Assembly (NCBI GenBank): GCA_027605045.1
Contig: JAQFWX010000152.1
Location: 1-64,000, forward strand
DNA: 64,000 nt
Reading direction: 5' to 3'
From: Phallus indusiatus
Taxonomy: Eukaryota > Basidiomycota > Agaricomycetes > Phallales > Phallaceae
A model generated the notes under the pieces. It ran no database searches, was not told the origin of the DNA, and saw only the letters and a program-made list of their open reading frames with translations. Made by a program: the position numbers and the translations under genes. Positions 56,331 to 64,000 of this stretch are shown here, in pieces. The first letter of the stretch is position 1; each line of letters starts with the position of its first letter.

Positions 56331-57896
56331 TCATGCCGACTCAGACTGCTTCCGCGAACGCAGATCATCATATCTCAACAACGCTCCTAAAATAACTTGG
56401 GCACAGGTTGCACAATCTTCAGGACTGGTATATTCCACTGGATTGTGTGAGATCCCATCTTTTGAGGGTGCGAAAATCATAGATGTAGGACAGACCAAAG
56501 CCGTCATGCAACTGTCAACATCACAACATATGTGTATCAGTTTCAATGAACAAAATGGTTGTATAACTTTTGAGATCAGCGCTGACCTGTCATGTCCGGC
56601 ACCGCTAGTCAGCTCCATAGTCAAATCATGACCAACGACTTCATCAGCGCTTTCCTGCACACACTGGATACAATCTTTATCGAAGTGCGTAGCTTTCGCG
56701 TCTGTGTCCAATCTCCATTCGATGGTGCAGCCACGTTCCGACTCTTCGCGAGCTATTCTCTCAGCTTCTTCACGCAGTTGCTTATCCATAGATTCAAGAG
56801 TAGCATCCAAAGGATGACGTATATCGAGACTAAACGTAACCCTGCCTGGGACGGTATTCGCTGAGCCGGGTAATGCCTGGATAATTCCGGTTGAGATGAG
56901 ACCGTTGTTGGCTTTGGCCAAGGCATTTGACGCTACAATTATCTTTGCAGCACAGAGCATTGCGTCTGAACGGGCAGAAAAGGGTGTTGTACCGGTATGT
57001 GTTTCTCGGCCATGAACAGTCACTGTATACCAACGAATTGCCTGTGCTCCCTGCACCACGCCAACTTTGCGTTTGGTGGTCTCTAGGTGAGGGCCTTGCT
57101 CTATAACTATAGGTCAGACAAATATATACAGGCGAATTTGATTGACTCGCCAATGTGTAACTCGAAATGAGCTGCTAATGGCATGATTTTGTGATCACAG
57201 GGGGTACTACCCAAAAACCCAATACGCTCTAGCTCTGACTTCTGAGTGGCTTCTCCAACGACTTCCTTCAGACTCCAGGCAGCTTCAAGGGGAATGATGC
57301 CGGCCCAGACACCGCTAGCAGCCAAGGATTTTGGAAAACGTGCACCCTCTTCGCTGTCATAGTATACATTATATGAGATTTCGCAAAGCGTCGCTACTAA
57401 ATGGGCCTTACTTTGTCCAATTAATGATAGCAATCGGATAATTCGTCACAATTTTGTTCTCAACAATGGTACGCAACGCTTCAAGGCCAGACATGACACC
57501 GAGAATACCGTCGTATCTTCCACCAGTTGGTTGAGTGTCCAAATGACTGCCGATGGCTGTTGGAAGGCCTTGAAGACGTCCAGGAAGAACAGCGAAGATA
57601 TTTCCCATTTGATCAATCGTGATCTTGCATCCCAGGCTTTCTGTCTGTTCTACAAACCACCGTCTCACCTTTGCATCATCATCGTTTAAAGCTAAACGGG
57701 CCATCCCGGTTTCGGTATCGAGAGAGCCCCAACGGTGAGCTGCACCCCACAACGATGTCTGGTGAATACTTTCATTCAATCTTTGTGGATTTATCGCCGG
57801 AACATGAAGAGAATTTCTGTGTAAACGGTATATGTTAGCTGTTGTAACAAAACGACCGGAACGAGGGAGAATTGTCTTCACGAACGAGGTTAACAT
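56331..57896 (-). CDS. M20-family amidohydrolase (N-carbamoyl-L-amino-acid hydrolase type)
   Basis: This is a zinc-type peptidase-family M20 hydrolase of the group that cleaves N-carbamoyl amino acids, ureidopropionate or allantoate. Four exons fit: 57412-57896, 57151-57353, 56587-57100 and 56511-56331, for 460 residues. Metal-site motifs are GSHLDTQPTGGRYDG (H118, D120, D129), NEEGARF (E163-E164) and, near the end, SKDGISHNPVEYTSPEDC (H423). HIEQGPHLE and RETHTGTTP are also family hallmarks. The intron between HI and EQGP has a GC donor (GCGAGT) and an AG acceptor. The last intron joins SGAGHD to SCMTALVCPTSM. The first 30 residues are basic and Ser/Thr-rich, so mitochondrial import is possible. 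The precise substrate cannot be decided. Confidence 0.88.
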
Positions 57897-58954
57897 GATG
57901 AAAGGCGGAAAACGAGCCGATGAATACTTGTCTCCCACACCATCGAGATGGGACTGTCCGGTGGGTTCATACGAGAATTGAGCACTACACGTTATGTAAT
58001 GGGGCCTTCTTTTTCTTGCACTTCCATGCTTCCATTGGCGCAGGATGTTTTGGTGGTTCCGCGACAGGGCGACTGTACTGCAGCGCCGCACCAAGTACTT
58101 GGTCGACCGTCGAGGACTCGAGGTCATTAAAAAGGGCTGACGAGAGAATTTCTAGCACCCACAACTACCTTGATTTAAAATCCTAAAGTGCTGAACAGTC
58201 TCGTATAGACATCACCATCTTGATAAACTATAGTGATCGAAGGTGGCGGGGAATAGATAAAACACAAGAACCCGAGTGATCTGCGAAGAGTTTTTATGAC
58301 CATTAATACCAATAAATCGAGATGCGAGAATCAAGTTGCGTGTCTCCGAGATCAAGAGTTCGGACTAGCTTATCCGGAGTGATTATTCGGCGCCCTGAAC
58401 TGCGGCTGCGGTATCTGTTTCACGGTTTGGATGCCAATGTATAGGTGCATGTACGCCGCGTGCTACGGGGTATCCTCAAAATTCATGGAGTGACGGCCCT
58501 AGATGAACCGCGAATGCATCATTCATGTCGCTGGAAGGTAACGAACTAATACATAATAATCATGGGAGAGTATTAAAATACACGCGTATCAAATTGAGCA
58601 GTTATTAGAGTAAGAATTTCACAAAGCATTGTCAATAAGTAATGGATGTCTAGACTCTAAAGTGTTAAAGAGAATGAAGAAGAGTCGGAGAGACAAATAT
58701 ACATAAGTGGCTAAAGGATACAATGGGATGTTGGCAAGGTCAATAAACATATACGATACGAGAGGACGCGGGCGTGAGAGTCTAGGAGAAGATCATGACA
58801 GCGATGAGAAATCAGTAAAACGAGATGTTGCTGTCCAGAGCTTGACGGGGAAGCGCAGCCAGTAGCAAATCTTTGTAAAGAAAGCAAACACGCTGACAAA
58901 AACGAGACCGGGATTAGGAGAAAAGCAATTGAGGCGGAAATGAAAGCGGATGAT
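57897..58954. other. spacer between HNH copy A and the M20 gene
   Basis: This spacer of about 1 kb covers the M20 promoter and the 3' end of HNH copy A. The minus-strand frame reaching 58127 is an upstream extension of the M20 first exon with no conserved residues. Confidence 0.5.
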
Positions 58955-60275
58955 CTAGGACGCGGTACTTGAGCTTGGACGATGGGGTAGGTCAGGATGA
59001 CGGTTCTGCTCGAGTGGGAACCCGGCCTCAGCTTGTATAACACCATGTTGCCAATTGATGATTTCGGTTGCTTTTAGCTGTTGCCGTTCATTTTCTAACT
59101 TCCGCAATTTAACCTCGTCCTCCGCATCGTTCTTCTGACCAAGCGGTCCAAGACGGTGATACATCCAACATCCAAGAACTTTATCATACGAGTCCATGAG
59201 TTGCTCCTGACCTCTACCTGCGGCTATGTTGTCCCTAGTCTTGTTATCTTTCTTGACCTTTTTGTCGTGCCCACTTTGACGTTTCGCTATTTCTGTTTCC
59301 GCTTTTTGGGTTGCGGCCTTTATTCCCTGGGGGTAATACTCGTGATGACATTCTTGAGTGAGGTGATCTATTGCTCCCTGTATACCGTATTGATGAGAGA
59401 CGACGTTGCCGTATATAAAGTCCCATAGGAAAGGTGGAGGCCAGTCCATGGGCCACGCCTGTTCCCCGTCAACAGGCGGGTAGGAGCAATCCCGAGAAAA
59501 CCAATTTCTGACGTTACTCTTCGCCTCGGAAATGAAGTAATGTGGTGTAAAATAGAAAGGCTTATTTTCCTGCGCCGTAATTGGAGGTGACAGGACGTCC
59601 TCGCGGCTCATCGCAAAGTTAGGAGTCTACCAAAGTCTTAGAATGACAAATAAAGGAAAGTCGCAAATGTACCCTCAACATTGCCATGTCACCGACGGTA
59701 AAGCACCTGTGGAGAAGTACGTTTGCGCAGATGCCGTTCCGTATATCTGTGATACTTTCGATGGCAGGTGAATCACTTCCTGTCCTGTAACAACAGAGTT
59801 TTTGGATGTACTTCGAAGATATCAGTGGGGAAATATCGTCCGAGGGCTGAGTACATACTTGGCTTCCCTTCGAATGCGGAATTAGATGTATAGCATCACA
59901 GTACATTGCAGGTGCACCCGAAATAACGCATTCTTCGTCTCTAGCGATGATATCGTTACGAAATCCGAGGCGGCTTTCAGTGGTATATTGTGAAGATTTG
60001 ATATGGTTGAGACCATGAGGATCAATAAACCGTATAGCAGATGTTGGAGTGAATAATAAATGACGGAAATGAGGTTGGGGATCTTCCAAATCTAAAGATA
60101 TCATATCAAGCATTGTTAATTCGCCCATAGCGCCCATAATGACAGAAGCCACATATTGAATCCACTTGAAGGGTTTGGATGTAAAGATGGCTACATCCGT
60201 GACGGGAATTTGTAGGAAAGGAGTTGTCGGATGGGATGGTACTGAAAAATAAATTACGAACTCGTCGTTGCTCAT
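58955..60275 (-). CDS. HNH_2-type protein, tandem copy A
   Basis: Three exons, 59859-60275, 59673-59810 and 58955-59626, give 408 residues. The N-terminal part (FTSKPFKWIQYVASVIMGAM) precedes the HNH-like core: RNDIIARDEECVISG, then AIHLIPHSKGSQ joined to YIQKLCCYRTG. This resembles the fungal HNH_2 family (PF13391). The second half has a distinct conserved block, PFYFTPHYF, CSYPPVDGEQAWPMDWPPPF and LWDFIYGNVVS. A Lys/Gln-rich helical stretch near LMDSYDKVLGCWMYHRLGPL follows. The same order occurs in copies B and C. Whether it is an active nuclease is unknown; the HLIP histidines are present. Its start codon lies inside the end of copy B. Confidence 0.82.
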
Positions 60276-61631
60276 GGTGGCAGGGAACGCGACGCGATGC
60301 TCTGAGATCTGAGACTCGAACCCCTACTTTCCCACGCGGTGCCCCTTCGGCCTGCGAGCCTATGCATGATGGGCCGGCTTTTGTAACACCCTCTTGCCAC
60401 CTGGCGATATCATTTGCTTTCAATTGTTGTCGTTCCTGTTCCAGTTTCAACAAATTTGTCTCGTCCTCCGCATCCGTCTTCTGGCCGAGCGGTCCAAAGC
60501 GATGATGCATCCAAGAACAAAAAACTTTGTCAAATGAATCCATGAGCTGCTGCTGACCTCTAGTTGCCGCTCTATCATCCCTAGCTTTATTGTCTCCTTG
60601 GACCCTCTTATCATGTTCACTTTTTGCGTTGAGCAATCTCTGCTTCAGCTTTTTGTGTAGCAGTCTTAACGCCTTCAGGGTAATATCGATGATTACATTC
60701 TTGATTGAGATCATCCATTGCCCCATCTATTCCGTATTCGCTAGATATGATGACGCCATATATAAAATCCCACAAAAAAGGGGGTGGCCAGTCCTCGGGC
60801 CACGCCTGTCCCTGGTCAACAGGCGGATAGCGGCAGTCACGGGGAAATACACTTCGGAGGTCAGCCTTATAAGCGGGGAAAAAATAATGTGGCGTGAAGT
60901 AAAAAGGTTTGGCTTCTTGGGCCACATTGGATACTGGCAACACGTCTTCACGAGCCATCGCGAAATTTGGTGTCTACTAGAGTCTTTAGACGATAAAATA
61001 TGAAATGTGACTGTAGACATACCCTCAAAACCGCCATTTGACCATTAGTAATGTGCGAATGAATGAGCTTGTTAGCACATATGCCATTACGGATATCTGT
61101 GATAACTTCAATTTCCGGCACATTCTTTCTTGTTCTCCAGCAACAAAGTGCTTGTATGTACTTATGTGAGGAACATCAGTGAAAGGCGATAGTTAAAGCT
61201 TGGCTACGTACACTGCTACCCTTTGAATGTGGTATAAGGTGTATAGCGTCACAGTCTTCGGAATAGTAATTAGAAATAACACATCGATGTCTATCTCTTG
61301 CCATGATCTCATCCCGGAACCCGGTACGGCTTTCTGTCGTGAACTGTGAAGATTTGATGTGATTAAGACCATCAATATCAATAAATCGAATGGACTTGGT
61401 TGGGGTAAAGAGCAAGTGGAGAGAATCAGGTTGTGTTTCTTCGAGATCAAGAGCTTGCCTGTTCAGTGTTAACAATTCACCTTCAGCGCCAAGGACTGCG
61501 GCTGCCACGTAACGAATCCATTTCAAAGGTTTAGATGCGAAAATAGCGGCATGCGTAACGGGTATCTTCAAGAAAGGTCTAATTGGATGAGGTGAGACTG
61601 TTAAATAAACTACAAACTCATCATTGTCCAT
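60106..61631 (-). CDS. HNH_2-type protein, tandem copy B, frameshifted
   Basis: Exons are 61212-61631, 61023-61160 and 60106-60973. Exon 1 has IMARDRHRCVISN and CDAIHLIPHSKGSS, and exon 2 begins YIQALCCWRTRKN. Exon 3 has PFYFTPHYFF, CRYPPVDQGQAWPEDWPPPF and LWDFIYGVIIS. After AEAEIAQRK the frame stops, and the continuation SEHDKRVQGDNKARDDRAA is one base away, at the T run 60622-60626. Counting that one extra base, all phases agree and the frame runs to 60106, about 474 residues. The last roughly 90 residues do not align with copies A or C and overlap the beginning of copy A by 170 bases. It is either a pseudogene or an assembly insertion. Confidence 0.72.
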
Positions 61632-61652
61632 GGTGGTATCGATCAAGATCAA

Positions 61653-62237
61653 AAGAAGGTTTAATCAGCACTAAATTCTAATGACTACATAATGTAATGC
61701 CGAAGGGAAAAATTAGGGACGGTCGTTCCATTTTTCGTCCGAGGTTTGTTGCATCGGACACGCTTGTTTGAGACTCACGAGACTGGTTTGTCTTCCGTAC
61801 CTATATGTAGTAAAAATGGTACCTAACCATTTCATAATGATATCTCTGACCTTTGCTGGTTTGGAAATCTTTCCTAGATAATAAAGATACTGTTCAGTAT
61901 CCATCCCGTGCGGTGCTTGAGCTTGAGGCCTTGAGGACGTGGAACTAAATGATACATAAAGGACACGAATTCACTTGGTACTTAAATGTGCGCACGCTTT
62001 TTAATCACTACAGTGCAACAACTGATATATACATCTCGTATACACGAAAGCAATCCTACGCAATTGAACTGAAGAAATTGATAGCGATATGAATAATGAT
62101 AATGATATAGATGAATGTAAACGCGGCATTAACGACCCAGCCTTTCAGCAAGCTGAAATTGGAGCACAACGAAAAAGAGACAGCGGGTTCAGATAGTGCA
62201 ACACGAACGTTCGGTGCGAAGAGTCCCAGTGGATTCC
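61653..62237. other. spacer between HNH copies B and C
   Basis: This spacer contains a short minus-strand frame (61713-61904). Part of it (GGTTTGGAAATC followed by TAGATAATAAAG) matches the region upstream of copy C near 63790-63815, which shows that the 5' flank was duplicated together with the genes. Confidence 0.55.
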
Positions 62238-63558
62238 CTAGGACATGGTACTTTTAGAACGGTGGCCTGGGTCCGAAAGGCGACTCGGATTGGCTTGGAG
62301 CTTTGTGTCGGCTTTTGTAACACCTTCTTGCCATCTGGCGATATCGTTTGCTTTCGACTGTTGCCGCTTCTGTTCCACTTCAAGCAATCTTGCCTCATCC
62401 TGCGCACGAGTTTTCTGGCCAAGTGGTCCAAAGCGGTGTTGCATCCAAGAACAGAAGACTCTGTCATAGGAATCCATTAGTTGGCGTTGGCCCCTACTTG
62501 CTGCTCTTGCGTCCCTAGCCTCATTGTTTTCCTTGACCTTCTCGTCATGCTGGCGTTTACGTTGAGCCATCTCTGCTTCTGCTCTTTGTGTCGCAGTTTT
62601 GATGCCTTCAGGATAATATTGACGATTACACTCTTGATTGAAGGCGTCTATTTCTTCTTCAATCCCATATTTTCTGGAGATAATAACACCGTATATAAAG
62701 TCCCAAAGAAAGCGAGGGGGCCAGTCCCTGGGCCACGCCTGTTCCCAATCAACAGGTGGATAACGACAGTCTCGTGGAAACATGTTCCTATGTGCAGCCT
62801 CGTTTTCTGGAACAAAATAATGCGGTGTAAAATGGAAAGGGATCCTTTCTTGCGCAACATTTAATGCCGGTAGTACATCTCCACGAGTCATGGCAAAGTT
62901 TGGCGTCTACAAATTCTTAGATGAGATGTAGAAGATCATTGTAAACGTACCATTAGGATCGCCATTTGGCCGACGGTAAAAAATGAATGAATGAACTTGT
63001 TCACATAGACACCATTACGGATGTCTGTGATAGTTTCAATTTCCGGTTCATCAACTCCTGTGCGCCAACGACAGAGAGCTTGCATATACTTAGGAGCATC
63101 AGTAAAAGATCATGTTCGCGTAAATTTTAACTACATACGCTGCTTCCTTTAGAATGAGGTATAAGGTGCATGGCTTCGCACAGCACAGGGGCATGATCAG
63201 AGATGACACATTTTTGCTCGTCTCTGGCCCTAACCTCATCCTGAAATCCAGTGCGGCTTTCTGTTGTAAATTGTGAGGATTTAAGGTGATTCAAGCCATC
63301 GATATCGATGAATCGAATGGAATCTGTTGGGGTATATAGAAAGTGACGAGAATCGGGTTGTGTGTTTTCGAGATCGAGAGCTAGCCTATCAAGTGTTGAC
63401 AATCCACCTTCAGCGCCAAGAACAGCGGCTGCCGCGTAACGGATCCATTTTAAAGGTTTGGATGTGAAGATAGCTGCATGCGTAACAGGTATCTTCAGGA
63501 ATGGTCTGATTGATTGAGGTGATACTGCGAAGTAAACTACAAACGCATCATCGTTCAT
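62238..63558 (-). CDS. HNH_2-type protein, tandem copy C
   Basis: Three exons, 63139-63558, 62951-63088 and 62238-62906, splice in phase to 408 residues, the same length as copy A. The HNH-like core shows VRARDEQKCVISD, then CEAMHLIPHSKGSS joined to YMQALCRWRTG. The exon 2/3 junction is ILM to TPNFAMTRGD. The C-terminal block is PFHFTPHYF, CRYPPVDWEQAWPRDWPPRF and LWDFIYGVIIS. A long Arg/Lys/Glu/Gln-rich helix with LMDSYDRVFCSWMQHRFGPL follows. MNDDAFVV at 63558 aligns with the starts of the paralogues and is preferred over the ATG seven codons upstream. Nuclease activity is possible but not demonstrated by sequence. Confidence 0.83.
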
Positions 63559-63579
63559 GATAGTATCGATTAAGCTCAA

Positions 63580-64000
63580 GAAGAGGTTTGGTCCGCACTA
63601 GTCCTCATTTGATGCCGAAGGGAAATTTCCGGAGGGTCCTTCCGAGGGTCTGCAAATCTTTCGGTGGTCCAAAGTGGTCCAAACTCTTTTCATTGACTTA
63701 CATCTGACATGAGTGCTTGTTTGAGATTTACGAGACGGGTTAGCTATCTGAGCAGTACTCCAAATCTCATATTGACATCTCTTGTTAGGTTTGGAAATCA
63801 TTCATAGATAATAAAGGTAGGATATTTACTACGCAATCATGATGCCGAGGCATTTGACCTAACTTCCGATTCACCACGAAGGACACGATTTCACGTGTTT
63901 TCCAAATGTGATTGTTTTCCGAGTTTCTAAATTCTTCGAGCTGACGGTGACACAGCTTCATATAGAAAAAGCCGTTCCTGGAACCGTCCATGTATCCTTA
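63580..64000. other. 5' flank of HNH copy C, window end
   Basis: This is the promoter side of copy C. Part of it resembles the region upstream of copy B. Short frames run to the window edge and cannot be judged. Confidence 0.45.

Noticed and set aside
61713..61904. Minus-strand frame of 63 codons upstream of HNH copy B
   Set aside because: A similar DNA stretch exists upstream of copy C but in a different and shorter frame, so it is more likely duplicated 5' flank.
1..64000. tRNA genes, rRNA, CRISPR arrays and bacterial-type operons
   Set aside because: No tRNA B-box-like GGTTCGAATCC with a partner stem was noticed by eye, no regular spacer-repeat array is present, and the gene structure is eukaryotic throughout.

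Overview
This window looks like nuclear DNA of a filamentous basidiomycete fungus, most likely an Agaricomycete. The evidence is the density of very short introns (about 45-70 nt, GT-AG), micro-exons of 10-40 nt, and families typical of these fungi: an F-box/LRR-type expansion, a DUF6533-like membrane protein, Kre9/Knh1-like GPI proteins, HNH_2-type proteins and an MLKL-like helical-bundle protein. No rRNA, tRNA or CRISPR was found. Exon coordinates come from hand-splicing conserved reading frames and could be off by a base or two.

Layout. 1-682: 3' end of the RNA polymerase I/III subunit gene RPC40 (+). 1340-4587: stress-type kinase of the Srk1/Rck2 family (-, 8 exons). 7426-10248: long disordered Ser/Pro protein (+). 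11788-17898: three tandem F-box genes (-). 18915-19560: small unknown protein (-). 23392-25326: damaged-looking DUF6533-like membrane gene (-). 25564-27217: METTL25-like methyltransferase (-). 28342-31928: mitochondrial 2-oxoglutarate dehydrogenase E1 (+, 10 exons). 34100-35284: polyQ disordered protein (-).

37818-45196 is an array of four secreted cysteine-rich genes (-). They share a signal peptide, a CPSGTGLC-like knot and a 22-nt micro-exon. Two decayed relics, a 2.2-kb tandem duplication and a solo-LTR-like insertion lie among them. The last gene carries a long Pro/Ser/Thr tail with a GPI signal. The same tail and its 3' flank recur in inverted orientation at 51544-52481, fused to a Kre9/Knh1-type gene. 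Between the arms are a PPR protein, a 9-exon inorganic pyrophosphatase with two possible starts, and a small CxxC protein. 53021-55831 encodes an MLKL-like N-terminal helical bundle joined to a Cys/His module. 56331-57896 is an M20 amidohydrolase. 58955-63558 holds three tandem HNH-type genes (-).

The conserved genes serve unrelated housekeeping roles: transcription, stress signalling, the TCA cycle, phosphate metabolism and organelle RNA. The more interesting parts are the accessory blocks, where tandem and inverted duplication, tail exchange and gene decay are visible. Several otherwise conserved genes are broken by exactly one base. These breaks may be assembly indels or true lesions, and the sequence alone cannot decide.
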